Shown: positions 1 to 8,720, counted from the first letter of the stretch. The stretch: DNA of 64,000 bases from Mangrovibrevibacter kandeliae (GCF_024519155.1 NZ_JANIFJ010000001.1:682001-746000), one strand, 5' to 3'. Notes: generated from the letters alone by a model not told the origin. Numbers and translations are program-made.

Positions 1-957
1 CTGGAGGCCGACCCGTTGACCTTCGTCGACGAGGCCTACGACAACCTCGACCCCTTCGCCATCCACAAGGCGCTGATGTCGAACGAGAAGCCGGGCGGGC
101 ACGGGGAACGCTCGGTGGCGGTCGGGACGATCGACATGGCCGTCTGGGACGCCGTCGCCAAGATCGCGGGCGTGCCGCTCTACCGGCTGCTCGCCGACCG
201 GTTCCGCGGCGGCGTCGCGGACGAGAAGGTCTGGGTCTACGCGGCCGGCGGCTACTACTACCCGGGCAAGGACTACACCCAGCTGCAGGACGAGATGCGC
301 TCCTATCTCGACCGCGGCTACCGCGTGGTGAAGATGAAGATCGGCGCGGTCCCGCTCGCCGAAGACCTGAAGCGGGTCGAGGCGGTGCTCGATGTCGTCG
401 GCTCCGGCGACCGGCTCGCGGTCGACGCGAACGGGCGCTTCGACCTCGACACCGCCATCGCCTATGCGAAGGCGCTGAAGCCCTACGGGCTGTTCTGGTA
501 CGAGGAGGCGGGCGACCCGCTCGACTACGCGCTGCAGGCGGCGCTCGCCGAGCACTATGACAGGCCGATGGCGACCGGCGAGAACCTCTTCTCGCATCAG
601 GATGCACGCAACCTCCTGCGCTATGGCGGCATGCGGCCCGACCGGGACTACCTGCAGTTCGACTGCGCGCTGTCCTACGGCCTCGTCGAGTACATGCGCA
701 CGCTCGACGTCGTGGCGGATCAGGGCTGGTCGGCGCGGCGCATCGTGCCGCATGGCGGGCACCAGATGTCCCTCAACATCGCGGCCGGCCTGCAACTTGG
801 CGGCAACGAGTCCTATCCGGACGTCTTCCAGCCCTTCGGCGGCTTTGCCGACGGCGTGCCGGTCGAGGACGGTTATGTCGGGTTGCCGGACCTGCCGGGC
901 GTCGGCTTCGAGGCCAAGAGCGCTCTCTACGCGACGCTGCGCAAGCTCGTCGACTGA
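1..957 (+). CDS. tarD: D(-)-tartrate dehydratase, enolase superfamily (5' end outside window)
   Basis: The open frame runs from base 1 to a TGA at 955-957; the start lies upstream, so 318 residues of the C-terminal part are visible. It belongs to the mandelate racemase/muconate lactonizing branch of the enolase superfamily. Visible landmarks are KMKIG (catalytic Lys on the second barrel strand), DANGRFD and EEAGDPLD (metal-ligand acids), and TGENLFSHQDARNLL with PHGGHQMSLNIAAG (catalytic His near the C-terminus). The last two are characteristic of Bradyrhizobium TarD, which dehydrates D-tartrate to oxaloacetate. The next gene is a tartrate/D-malate type dehydrogenase, which fits a tartrate role. 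Another acid-sugar dehydratase of the same subgroup is the alternative. Confidence 0.82.
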   Translation: MEADPLTFVDEAYDNLDPFAIHKALMSNEKPGGHGERSVAVGTIDMAVWDAVAKIAGVPLYRLLADRFRGGVADEKVWVYAAGGYYYPGKDYTQLQDEMRSYLDRGYRVVKMKIGAVPLAEDLKRVEAVLDVVGSGDRLAVDANGRFDLDTAIAYAKALKPYGLFWYEEAGDPLDYALQAALAEHYDRPMATGENLFSHQDARNLLRYGGMRPDRDYLQFDCALSYGLVEYMRTLDVVADQGWSARRIVPHGGHQMSLNIAAGLQLGGNESYPDVFQPFGGFADGVPVEDGYVGLPDLPGVGFEAKSALYATLRKLVD

Positions 958-1080
958 TCTTCCAGCGCCCGGCCGATGCCGCCGGGCGACGCCACCGCGG
1001 ACGGAATGCGCGCCCGATCGCGCCGCGGCGACGCTTTGCCTCGGGCACGCATCCTCGGCATCGAAAAGGACATCAGCATC

Positions 1081-2154
1081 ATGCGCGAGTACAGAATTGC
1101 CGCCATTCCGGCAGACGGGATCGGACCGGAGGTCATCGCCGCCGGGCTCCAGGCGCTGGAGACCCTGGAGCGGCGGGACGGCGGTTTCCGTCTCTCGGTC
1201 ACGCAGTTCGACTGGGGCTCGGACTACTACCGCAGGACTGGCGTGATGATGCCGGCCGACGGCACCGACCAGCTGAAGCCCTTCGACGCCATCTTCTTCG
1301 GAGCCGTCGGGGCGCCGGACGTGCCGGATCACATCACCCTGTGGGGGCTTCGCCTGCCGATCTGCCAGGGCTTCGACCAGTATGCCAACGTGCGGCCGAC
1401 CAAGATCCTCCCGGGCATCTCCTCGCCGCTCGCCAATGTCGGGCCCGGCGACCTCGACTGGGTCATCGTGCGCGAGAACTCGGAGGGCGAGTATGCCGGG
1501 CACGGCGGCCGGGCGCATCGCGGACTGCCGGAGGAGGTGGCGACCGAGACGGCCATCTTCACCCGCGTCGGCGTCACCCGCATCATGCGCTACGCCTTCG
1601 CCTTGGCGCAGGCCCGCCCGCGCAAGCTTTTGACCGTGGTGACCAAGTCCAACGCCCAGCGGCACGGCATGGTGATGTGGGACGAGATCGCGGCCGAGGT
1701 CTCGAAGGAGTATCCGGACGTCACCTGGGACAAGGTGCTGGTCGACGCCATGACGGTCCGCATGACGCTGAAACCGCAGAGCCTCGACACCATCGTCGCG
1801 ACCAACCTGCACGCCGACATCCTGTCCGATCTCGCCGGCGCCCTGGCCGGCAGCCTCGGCGTCGCACCCACCGCCAACATCGATCCGGAGCGGCGCTTTC
1901 CCTCGATGTTCGAGCCGATCCACGGCTCGGCCTTCGACATCACCGGCAAGGGCATCGCCAATCCGGTCGCGACCTTCTGGACGGCTGCCCAGATGCTCGA
2001 GCATCTCGGCGAGCCGGCAGCGGCCGCGCGGCTGATGGCGGCGGTCGAGAAGGTGTCGGGCGAGGGGATCAAGACGCCGGACGTCGGCGGCAGCGCCACG
2101 ACCATGGAGGTGACCGAGGCGGTCTGCGAGGCGATCCGCAGCTCGAACATCTGA
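1081..2154 (+). CDS. ttuC: Tartrate dehydrogenase / D-malate decarboxylating dehydrogenase
   Basis: This is a 357-residue beta-decarboxylating dehydrogenase of the isocitrate/isopropylmalate dehydrogenase family. GAVGAPDVPDHITLWGL and FDQYANVRPTK are typical of the tartrate/D-malate subgroup (TtuC/DmlA). RENSEGEY, KSNAQRHG, the DAMTVRM region and EPIHGSAFDITGKGIANP provide substrate, metal and NAD contacts. The ATG at 1081 has an AAAAGGA ribosome site just upstream; a longer frame opens at 976 but has no such site and its extra N-terminus does not look like the family. It follows tarD by 123 bases and is probably in the same transcript, giving two routes from tartrate into central metabolism. 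D-malate or isopropylmalate as substrate cannot be excluded. Confidence 0.85.
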   Translation: MREYRIAAIPADGIGPEVIAAGLQALETLERRDGGFRLSVTQFDWGSDYYRRTGVMMPADGTDQLKPFDAIFFGAVGAPDVPDHITLWGLRLPICQGFDQYANVRPTKILPGISSPLANVGPGDLDWVIVRENSEGEYAGHGGRAHRGLPEEVATETAIFTRVGVTRIMRYAFALAQARPRKLLTVVTKSNAQRHGMVMWDEIAAEVSKEYPDVTWDKVLVDAMTVRMTLKPQSLDTIVATNLHADILSDLAGALAGSLGVAPTANIDPERRFPSMFEPIHGSAFDITGKGIANPVATFWTAAQMLEHLGEPAAAARLMAAVEKVSGEGIKTPDVGGSATTMEVTEAVCEAIRSSNI

Positions 2155-2184
2155 CGTCCGTCAGCGGGCCCGGTCGGGACGTGT

Positions 2185-2215
2185 CGGCGCGCGGCGAATG
2201 CCTTTCCGCGCGCCG
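2185..2215. terminator. GC-rich hairpin between convergent genes
   Basis: Ten-base perfect arms CGGCGCGCGG and CCGCGCGCCG flank an 11-base loop, between the convergent ends of ttuC and the chromate-transporter pair. There is no T-run, so it may be a factor-assisted or bidirectional terminator. GC-rich sequence makes chance hairpins common. Confidence 0.4.
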
Positions 2216-2258
2216 TCGATCCGCGTCGGGAGCAGGGCGGGCCGCGTGCCTCGTCGCT

Positions 2259-2807
2259 TCACCCGAGCCAGATGGTCGCGACGCTCAGGAGGCAGTAGGC
2301 ACTCGCGCCGAGCACCAGCAGCGCGATCGGCCCGATGCGCGCCTGAAAGGTCGCCGCCGCGACACCCCCGGCCGCGAGCCAGGCGATCCAGCCGCCGCGG
2401 GCCGAGGCGAGCAGCGAGACGACGCTGGCAATGATGAGACCGGCGGCGATCGGAGCGAGCCCGGTGGCCACGGCCTTCTGCCACACGAGGCCGGGATAGC
2501 GGTGCCAGACATAGGCGACGGCGAGGACCAGCAGGGACGACGGGATGAAGATCGCGAGCGTCGCCACGAGGGCGCCTGCGAGACCGGCGATGTGCCAGCC
2601 GATCAGCGTCACCAGCAGCGTGCCGGGACCGGGCGCCACGCGGGACACCGCGAAGATCTGGAGGAAGCCGGCATCGGTGAACCAGTGGTAGTGGCCGACG
2701 ACCGCCCGCTGGATATCCGCCAGCACGGTGACGCCGCCGCCGATGGTCATCAGCGACAGCGGCGCGAAGGTGGCGATCAGCGCAAGGAGGAGGCTATCCT
2801 TGTTCAC
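2259..2807 (-). CDS. Chromate transporter family, C-terminal-half subunit (short CHR)
   Basis: This 182-residue hydrophobic protein belongs to the CHR family. It carries the family start LSLMTIGGGVTVLADIQR and the internal RVAPGPGTLLVTLIGW segment with several membrane helices. It is half the size of classical ChrA and overlaps the preceding half-size CHR gene by 14 bases, the usual arrangement of a two-subunit short CHR transporter. Classical CHR proteins export chromate, and some also handle sulfate-like anions. Its place beside tartrate and tricarboxylate genes makes another oxyanion or organic anion possible, but nothing in the sequence decides this. Confidence 0.85.
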   Translation of the reverse strand: MNKDSLLLALIATFAPLSLMTIGGGVTVLADIQRAVVGHYHWFTDAGFLQIFAVSRVAPGPGTLLVTLIGWHIAGLAGALVATLAIFIPSSLLVLAVAYVWHRYPGLVWQKAVATGLAPIAAGLIIASVVSLLASARGGWIAWLAAGGVAAATFQARIGPIALLVLGASAYCLLSVATIWLG

Positions 2808-3378
2808 GACTGTACCTCCGCCAGGCGAGCGCGATGCCGATGGGGCCGAACGTCGCGACCAGGACCGGCGCGGACAGATGCAGGACCAGCGACCCCACGA
2901 GCGTCAGCACGAAGATGACGATCGGCACGACGTGCCGCATCGCGTGCCGCGCCGCGCGCAGGCCGACCGACAGCGACAGCCCGATCGCCGCGGCGGCGAT
3001 GCCCGCCAGAAACGTCCCGACAGCCGGGTTGGCGCTGAGCTGCAGGATCAGCGATCCGATCAGCACGATCAGGATCGCCGGCGGCACCACGACCGCGCCG
3101 AGACCGACGATCGCGCCGGCCAATCCCTGGCAGCGATAGCCGAGCCAGATCGCCAGATTGGCGACGTTCACGCCGGGCAGGGCCTGCGACACCGACAGGC
3201 CGGCGATGAACTCGTCCTCGTCGATCCAGCGGCGGCGCCGCACGAACTCGGCATGGAGGAGGCCGCTGACGCCGCCGCCGAAGCTGGTGAGACCAAGCCT
3301 GGCGAGCGTGAGGAAGAGCTCGCCTAACGATGGGCGGGGCCGCGGCGGCGGCAGTGAAGAAGGGGAGGGATCGGGCAT
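2794..3378 (-). CDS. Chromate transporter family, N-terminal-half subunit (short CHR)
   Basis: This 194-residue membrane protein matches the N-terminal CHR domain: LFLTLARLGLTSFGGGVSG near the start, then RRRRWIDEDEFIAGLSVSQ and LPGVNVANLAIWLGYR, followed by several hydrophobic helices. I chose the ATG at 3378; the frame is open further upstream to 3648 but runs over the divergent tctC start and its N-terminus is not CHR-like. It is the first gene of a two-gene CHR operon, divergent from tctC. A copy of the island's TTGTC/GACAA operator lies about 35 bases upstream, so it is likely co-regulated with the transporter genes on the other strand. Confidence 0.82.
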   Translation of the reverse strand: MPDPSPSSLPPPRPRPSLGELFLTLARLGLTSFGGGVSGLLHAEFVRRRRWIDEDEFIAGLSVSQALPGVNVANLAIWLGYRCQGLAGAIVGLGAVVVPPAILIVLIGSLILQLSANPAVGTFLAGIAAAAIGLSLSVGLRAARHAMRHVVPIVIFVLTLVGSLVLHLSAPVLVATFGPIGIALAWRRYSREQG

Positions 3379-3392
3379 GGCAGGGTCCTCGA

Positions 3393-3423
3393 ACAATCTG
3401 TAATCTGTAATCTGTTGACAATA
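3393..3423. promoter_or_regulatory. Putative GntR operator between CHR pair and tctC
   Basis: The 182-base divergent region holds TGTTGACAAT at 3413-3422, preceded by tandem 7-base repeats of the form ATCTGTA at about 3395-3411. TTGACAATAT recurs in the other divergent region at 20222-20231, and the TGTTGACAAT core recurs at 13593-13602. It may be the binding site of the FCD-type GntR regulator encoded at 12863-13591. The TTGACA could also serve as a -35 element for tctC. Confidence 0.45.
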
Positions 3424-3559
3424 TGCAGTAAATGGATGAGGCTTCCGGTTACGGTGAAAAGCGCTCGGATGCTGGCTCGGGAGGAGGCGGCACCGAATCC
3501 ATGCACTCCGCGTCGGAGCGGCTGGAGCGTCGCCGAGAGCTGAACTGGGAGGATCGGAC

Positions 3560-4537
3560 ATGGCTGAGCGGCTGATATCGCAGTGGATATCGTTCGGGAG
3601 CATCGCTCTTGCGACCGGCATGGCAGGCGCCACGGTCGCGGCTGCCAACGCGGCGGAGACCTATCCGAGCGGCGTCGTCACGGTCGTGACCCACTCCAGT
3701 CCCGGCGGCGGCAGCGACGTCTTCTGGCGGGAGATGATTCCGCATCTCCAGCCGCATCTCGGCGGCAAGCTCATCGTGCAGAACGTCACCGGGGGCAGTG
3801 GCGCCAAGGCGGTCGCGACGGTCGCCGACGCGACGCCCGACGGCTCGATGTTCTACGCCACGACGCCGACCTACATCTACACCTCGCTGCTCGCCAATCC
3901 GACCAAGACCTACAAGGATCTCGAGCCGCTGGTGAACCTCTTCTACGACCCCGAGGTCATCTACACCGCGGCCAATTCCAAGTTCAGCGACCTGAAGTCG
4001 GTGATCGCCGAAGCCAAGTCCGGCCGCGGCAAGTGGGGCGCGGCCAACCCGGCCTCGCTCGAGCGCGAGGCGCTCGAGGAGATCAAGGCTGCGACCGGCG
4101 CGAATGCATCGATCGTCACCTTCGAGGGTGGCGGCGATATGCTGCTCAACGTCCTCAACGGCAGCCTCGACATCGGCGTCGGGGAGGTCGAGGAGATCCG
4201 TTCGCAGCTCGACGCGAAGAAGCTCCGGGTGCTGGCGGTGATCGGCGACAACCGTCTCGACCTTCTGCCCGACGTGCCGACCGCCAAGGAGGAGGGCGTC
4301 GACGTGTCGGTCGTCAAGTTCCGCGGCCTTGCCGGGCCGAAGAACCTGCCGCCGGAGGTCATCTCGGCCTGGGAGAAGGCGGCGCAGGAGCTCGTCGCGG
4401 ATCCGGACTACAAGAAGATCTACGAGGCGAACAACCTTCAACCCGGTTACATCGCGCACGACCGGTACGTGAAGTTCATCGACGACTTCGCGCAGAAGAC
4501 CGAGGGCTTCCTGAAGGAGAGCGGGGTCGTCAAGTAA
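3560..4537 (+). CDS. tctC: Tripartite tricarboxylate transporter substrate-binding protein
   Basis: This 325-residue periplasmic binding protein of the Bug/TctC family has an N-terminal signal sequence ending near AAANAAE. The mature part begins YPSGVVTVVTHSSPGGGSD, the characteristic beta-strand and loop that bind a carboxylate of the ligand, and GGSGAKAVATVA is the matching second loop. Near the C-terminus are FRGLAGPKNLPPEV and YKKIYEANNLQPGY, the usual TctC tail. The ATG at 3560 follows GGGAGG by 7 bases. It opens a tctCBA operon with an MmgE/PrpD enzyme and an SDR downstream, so the ligand is probably the carboxylic acid those enzymes act on. The ligand itself cannot be read from the sequence. 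Confidence 0.92.
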   Translation: MAERLISQWISFGSIALATGMAGATVAAANAAETYPSGVVTVVTHSSPGGGSDVFWREMIPHLQPHLGGKLIVQNVTGGSGAKAVATVADATPDGSMFYATTPTYIYTSLLANPTKTYKDLEPLVNLFYDPEVIYTAANSKFSDLKSVIAEAKSGRGKWGAANPASLEREALEEIKAATGANASIVTFEGGGDMLLNVLNGSLDIGVGEVEEIRSQLDAKKLRVLAVIGDNRLDLLPDVPTAKEEGVDVSVVKFRGLAGPKNLPPEVISAWEKAAQELVADPDYKKIYEANNLQPGYIAHDRYVKFIDDFAQKTEGFLKESGVVK

Positions 4538-4561
4538 ACCTCGCCGTCTGGAGGAGTCCCC

Positions 4562-5074
4562 ATGTCGCGTGACCTGATCTGCGGGGTCGTCATGCTCGTC
4601 CTCGCCGTTGCCTACACCTTGGCGGCGGCGGCGATCCCGGTCAGCCGGCTCGCCGACAGCGTCGGCCCGGGCGGACTGCCCCAAGCCTACGGACTGGTCC
4701 TTGGCGGACTGTCGGTGCTGCTGATCGCCCGCACGCTTCTTGCGGGCCGCAATGCCGCCGTCGATGGTGCGCCGCGTCCGAGCGAGGCGGTGGAAGAGCC
4801 AGACGATGCCGGACCAGAGGACGGCGGGCGAGCCTTCCTGCCGGCGCTTGTGATGCTGGCGATCGGCGCGGTCTATCTCGCCGTCGTCTCGTGGGTTGGC
4901 TATCCCGTCGCGATCGCCCTCCTCGTCGGTGCCACGATCGTGTTTCGTGGCGGCCGCAGGCCGGCCGCGGTGGCCGCGGTCGCCGTCGGCGCGGGAGCCG
5001 TGCTCTGGCTCGTCTTCGTCTACATCCTGCAGATACCCCAGCCGATGGGTGTCTTCACCGGCCTCGGCGGCTGA
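4562..5074 (+). CDS. tctB: Tripartite tricarboxylate transporter, small membrane subunit
   Basis: This 170-residue protein has about four hydrophobic segments: residues 5-25, the segment ending VLLIARTLLAG, then two adjacent helices in the second half. They are separated by a polar acidic loop rich in E and D. Size, topology and position between tctC and tctA identify the TctB small subunit, which is poorly conserved in sequence. ATG 4562 has GGAGGAG upstream. It is 24 bases after tctC and 15 bases before tctA. Confidence 0.88.
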   Translation: MSRDLICGVVMLVLAVAYTLAAAAIPVSRLADSVGPGGLPQAYGLVLGGLSVLLIARTLLAGRNAAVDGAPRPSEAVEEPDDAGPEDGGRAFLPALVMLAIGAVYLAVVSWVGYPVAIALLVGATIVFRGGRRPAAVAAVAVGAGAVLWLVFVYILQIPQPMGVFTGLGG

Positions 5075-5089
5075 TCGGCGGCGCGCGAC

Positions 5090-6583
5090 ATGGACCTCTC
5101 CTATCTTACGCAACTGCTGTTGACGACGCCGGTCGTGCCCGCCGCCTTCGGCGGCATCGTCTGGGGCATCCTCGGCGGTGCGCTTCCCGGCATCTCGCCC
5201 TCGATCAGCATGGCGCTGCTCTTGCCCTTCACCTACGGCATGCATCCGTCCGCGGCCGTGGTGCTGCTCGGGGCCACCTATTTCGGGGCGGAGTACGGCG
5301 GCTCGATCCCGGCGATCCTGATCCGCACCCCGGGCACCAACTCGGCCGCGGCGACGCTGATCGACGGCTATGCGATGAACCAGCAGGGGCGCGCCGGCGA
5401 AGCTCTGGGCATCTCGCTGATGTCCGGCATTGTCGGCGGCACCGTCGGCCTCGTCATGCTGGTGGCGCTCACCGAGCCGCTGTCGCAGGTCGCGCTGGCC
5501 TTCCGACCCTCCTCCTATTTCGCCCTCGGAATCCTCGGCCTCAGCGTCATCGCGTCGCTGGCCGGCGACTCGCTCCTCAAGGGGCTGATGGCCGGCGTGC
5601 TCGGGCTGATGATCGCCACGATCGGCAGCGATCCGGTCACCGGCGGCGGGCGCTTCATCTTCGGCAATGCCGACCTCCTGTCGGGCATCCCGCCGATCAT
5701 CGTGATGGTCGGCCTCTATGCGGTGACCGAACTGATCACCGATCGCGGCACGGGCGTGCAGGAGCGGGCGGACCAGTCGAAGGCGCGTATCGTCTTCCCG
5801 AACGCCGCGATGTGGAAGCGGATCGCCATGCCGCAGGCGATCGGCTCCGTGGTCGGCCTAGTCGAGGGCTGCACGCCGGGCGCCGGCGGCACGGTCGCGG
5901 CCTTTCTGGCCTACAGCGAGGCGCGGCGCTGGTCGCGGCGCAAGGAGGAGTTCGGCCACGGCTCGCCCGAGGGCGTCGCCGCGCCGGAGGCCGCCAACAC
6001 CGCCACCTCGAAGACGGCGCTGATCCCGATGCTGAGCCTCGGCATCCCCGGGTCGAACTCGGCAGCCATCCTGTTGGGCGGCTTCCTGATCCAGGGACTG
6101 ATCCCGGGTCCGATGCTGTTCGTGCAGCACGCCAACATCGTGTTCGATCTCTATGTCGGCCTCGCCGTCAGCATCGTCGCGCTGCTCATCGTCGGCTACC
6201 TCATCATGCCGCCCTGCATCTGGCTGGTGAACCGCCCGAAGCCCTACCTCTCGGCGGCGATCTACGCGCTGGTGCTGTCCGGCGCCTACGCGATCGGCAA
6301 CAGCCTGTTCCAGGTGTCGCTGGTGCTCGCCTTCGGCGCCCTCGGCTTCGTCATGAAGTACCTGCGCATGCCGGTGCTGCCGATGGTGCTCGGTGTCGTG
6401 CTCGGCTTCATGGTCGAGTCGAACTTCCGCCGCGCGCTGGTCCTGTCCGGCGGCGATCTGACGGCCTTCGTCCACGATCCGATCTCGGCGGGACTGCTGT
6501 CCGTTTCGGCGCTCTTCATTCTCAGCTCCGCCGTCGGCCGCTTCCGCAAGCGCGCCTCGGTTTCAGGAAAGGTGACGACTTGA
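5090..6583 (+). CDS. tctA: Tripartite tricarboxylate transporter, large permease subunit
   Basis: This 497-residue, roughly twelve-helix integral membrane protein is the TctA permease. Diagnostic segments are LGGALPGISPSISMALLLPFTYGM, GATYFGAEYGGSIPAILIRTPG near residues 65-85, VEGCTPGAGGTVAAFLAY near the middle, and the internal repeat LGIPGSNSAAILLGGFLIQG that mirrors the first GIPG-like motif. It works with TctB in the membrane and TctC in the periplasm as a cation-coupled importer of carboxylates. Its stop codon overlaps the TTG start of the next gene, showing tight coupling of uptake and catabolism. Confidence 0.95.
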   Translation: MDLSYLTQLLLTTPVVPAAFGGIVWGILGGALPGISPSISMALLLPFTYGMHPSAAVVLLGATYFGAEYGGSIPAILIRTPGTNSAAATLIDGYAMNQQGRAGEALGISLMSGIVGGTVGLVMLVALTEPLSQVALAFRPSSYFALGILGLSVIASLAGDSLLKGLMAGVLGLMIATIGSDPVTGGGRFIFGNADLLSGIPPIIVMVGLYAVTELITDRGTGVQERADQSKARIVFPNAAMWKRIAMPQAIGSVVGLVEGCTPGAGGTVAAFLAYSEARRWSRRKEEFGHGSPEGVAAPEAANTATSKTALIPMLSLGIPGSNSAAILLGGFLIQGLIPGPMLFVQHANIVFDLYVGLAVSIVALLIVGYLIMPPCIWLVNRPKPYLSAAIYALVLSGAYAIGNSLFQVSLVLAFGALGFVMKYLRMPVLPMVLGVVLGFMVESNFRRALVLSGGDLTAFVHDPISAGLLSVSALFILSSAVGRFRKRASVSGKVTT

Positions 6584-7962
6584 CCCTTCACGATGTCCCG
6601 GAGGCCTCCGTCAGCGAGCGGCTGGCCAAGTGGCTCTCGACCGTTGTCCCGGCAGAGCTCCCGCACGACACCGTGCAGACGGCACGCAAGCTCTTCGTCG
6701 ACGTCGCCGGCCTCTGCCTGGCAGCGCGCGAGGCGGATTACGTCGCGGCGACGCTGGCGGCCGTGGACCGCGGCGGCGTGTGCACCGCGCTCGGTCACGG
6801 TGCCGGCTTCGACGCCTTCGGTGCCGCGCTCGTCAACGGCACGGCCGCCCACGGCGAGGATTACGACGACACCTTCGAGGGCGGTCCGGTCCATTCCGGC
6901 GCCGTCGTCATCCCCGCCGTTCTCGCCGCCTGCGAACGGGAGGGGCTCGGCGGCGATCGGCTGCTCGCCGGCATTGCGGTCGGCGTCGAGCTGATGTGCC
7001 GGCTGGCGCTCGTGGCGCCGAAGGCGATCCACAAGGCGGGCTTCCACCCGACGGCGACGCTCGGCGCGCTGGCGGCTGCGGGCGGCGTCGCCGCCGCGCT
7101 CCGCCTCGATGCGGCGCAGACGGCGTCGGCGCTCGGCATCGCCGGCAGCATGTCGGCGGGCATCATCGAGTATCTCGCCGACGGCAGCTGGACCAAGCGC
7201 ATGCATGCCGGCTGGGCGGCGCAATCGGGGATCCGGGCGGCGCTGATGGCGCGCGGCGGTTTCGTCGGTCCGCGCACGGTGCTCGAGGGCACGCACGGCT
7301 TCTTCAAGGCCTTCGCACCCTCCCGAGATCCCGACTTCGTCCCGCTGTTCGACCAGCTGGGCACGCGCTGGGTGATGGAGACGATCGCCTTCAAGCCCTA
7401 TGCCTGCGGAACGATGACACAGCCCTTCATCGACTGTGCCGTGGCGCTCGCGGCGCGCGGCATCGCTGCCGAGGACGTCGCCGAAATGGTCTGCAGCGTC
7501 GGCGAGGGCACGGTTCACCGGCTGTGGGAGCCTCTGGCGCTCAAGCGGCGCCCGCCCACGGCCTACGCCGCGAAGTTTTCGACGCCCTATTGCGTGGCGG
7601 TCGGCTTCCTGCGGGGCAGGGCGGGGCTCGCCGAGTTCACCGATGCGATGATCGCCGACCCGGCCATTCTCTCCCTCGCCGGCAAGGTTCGCTACGAGGT
7701 CGATCCGGACGACGAATATCCACGAAACTTCACCGGCTTCATCCGCGTGCGACTGAAGGACGGCGCGGTCGAGGAGGCGCGCCAGCCGCATATGCGCGGC
7801 GGCGCCCACGCACCGCTGACCGCCGGCGAGATTGAGCGGAAGTTTCTCGACAACGCCGCCTTCGGCGGCTGGTCATCCGACCGGGGCCAGCACCTCCTCG
7901 ACGCAGCCGCCGGGCTGTTCGAGCCGGATGGATTGAACGCGATGCGAAAGGTCTGTGCATGA
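6580..7962 (+). CDS. MmgE/PrpD family protein (first of three)
   Basis: This is a 460-residue member of the MmgE/PrpD family, which includes 2-methylcitrate dehydratase, cis-aconitate decarboxylase and iminodisuccinate epimerase. Family marks are NGTAAHGEDYDDTFEGGPVHSG (catalytic Asp/His loop), GIEL-like GVELMCRLAL, HPTATLGALAAAGG, MSAGIIEYLADGSWTKRMHAGWAAQSG, and KPYACGTMTQPFID. The start is most likely TTG at 6580, which overlaps the tctA stop (TTGA) and has AGGAAAGG upstream; no ATG or GTG lies close by in this frame. It overlaps the following SDR gene by ATGA. The reaction is not determined; context suggests a dehydratase or epimerase for the acid imported by TctCBA. Confidence 0.85.
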   Translation: MTLHDVPEASVSERLAKWLSTVVPAELPHDTVQTARKLFVDVAGLCLAAREADYVAATLAAVDRGGVCTALGHGAGFDAFGAALVNGTAAHGEDYDDTFEGGPVHSGAVVIPAVLAACEREGLGGDRLLAGIAVGVELMCRLALVAPKAIHKAGFHPTATLGALAAAGGVAAALRLDAAQTASALGIAGSMSAGIIEYLADGSWTKRMHAGWAAQSGIRAALMARGGFVGPRTVLEGTHGFFKAFAPSRDPDFVPLFDQLGTRWVMETIAFKPYACGTMTQPFIDCAVALAARGIAAEDVAEMVCSVGEGTVHRLWEPLALKRRPPTAYAAKFSTPYCVAVGFLRGRAGLAEFTDAMIADPAILSLAGKVRYEVDPDDEYPRNFTGFIRVRLKDGAVEEARQPHMRGGAHAPLTAGEIERKFLDNAAFGGWSSDRGQHLLDAAAGLFEPDGLNAMRKVCA

Positions 7963-8720
7963 CCAGCGATCGAGACCTCGAAGGGCGCGTCGCGCTCGTC
8001 AGCGGCAGCAGCCGCAACATCGGGCGCGCCATCGCGCTTGAACTGGCGCAAGCGGGCGCCGCCGTCGCCGTCCACGTGCGCGACTCCGTGGAGGCCGGTG
8101 CGGCGGTCGTAGCCGAGATCGAGGCCGCCGGCCGCAGGGCCGTGCTGGTGCGCGGTGATGTGGCCGATCCGCAGGCGGTCGACGCGATCGTGGCCGCCGC
8201 CTGCGATGCGCTCGGCGGCCTCGACATCCTCGTGAACAACGCCGCGATCCGGCGCGAGACGGCGTTCGCCGATCTCGCCTACGCGGAATGGCGCGAGGTG
8301 ATGGCGATCATTCTCGATGGCGCCTACCTCCTGACGAGGGCCGCGCTTCCGATGCTGGCGCGGTCGGGCGCCGGAGCGGTGGTCAACATCGGCGGCCTGT
8401 CGGCGCACACTGGCGCAGCTGGGCGAGCGCACGTCGTGGCGGCGAAGGCCGGTCTCGTCGGACTGACGCGCGCGCTCGCGATCGAGTTCGCCGATCGCGC
8501 CATCACGGTGAATTGCGTCGCGCCAGGCATGATCGCCACGGCACGCCTTGCCGCGACGACCGGAGGGGAACCTGCCCATCACAAGGACCATCAGCCGCCC
8601 GTCGGACGGCGCGGCCAGCCGGAGGACGTGGCGCGGCTCGTCCGGTACCTCGCCGGGCCATCTGCCCGATATCTCACGGGACAGACAATCCACGCCAATG
8701 GCGGGCTCTTTCTCGCCTGA
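7959..8720 (+). CDS. SDR family oxidoreductase with altered catalytic tyrosine
   Basis: This 253-residue protein has a short-chain dehydrogenase fold: SGSSRNIGRAIALEL gives the nucleotide-binding glycine loop, GDVADP the adenine contact, and LVNNAAIR the NNAG-like motif. In the active-site segment RAHVVAAKAGLVG the Lys is present, but the position of the usual Tyr of YxxxK holds Val. The C-terminal LTGQTIHANGGLFLA is normal. The gene overlaps the MmgE/PrpD gene by ATGA and ends the tctCBA operon. Some SDR subgroups do carry RAHV in this place, so it may be a divergent enzyme rather than a dead one. Confidence 0.85.
   Translation: MTSDRDLEGRVALVSGSSRNIGRAIALELAQAGAAVAVHVRDSVEAGAAVVAEIEAAGRRAVLVRGDVADPQAVDAIVAAACDALGGLDILVNNAAIRRETAFADLAYAEWREVMAIILDGAYLLTRAALPMLARSGAGAVVNIGGLSAHTGAAGRAHVVAAKAGLVGLTRALAIEFADRAITVNCVAPGMIATARLAATTGGEPAHHKDHQPPVGRRGQPEDVARLVRYLAGPSARYLTGQTIHANGGLFLA

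Noticed and set aside
3401-3414. Tandem TAATCTG repeats as a CRISPR or other array
   Set aside because: Only two to three 7-base units; better explained as part of the operator region. No CRISPR-like repeat-spacer pattern exists in the window.
3449-5245. Long open frame on the minus strand over tctC and tctB
   Set aside because: It is antisense to two clear family members. High GC leaves few stop codons, and its translation is an Arg/Asp/His-rich string without any domain.
4891-6579. Upstream extension of the first MmgE/PrpD frame
   Set aside because: It lies within tctA in another frame and reads as an Arg/His-rich string; the TTG at 6580 with a ribosome site fits the family start.
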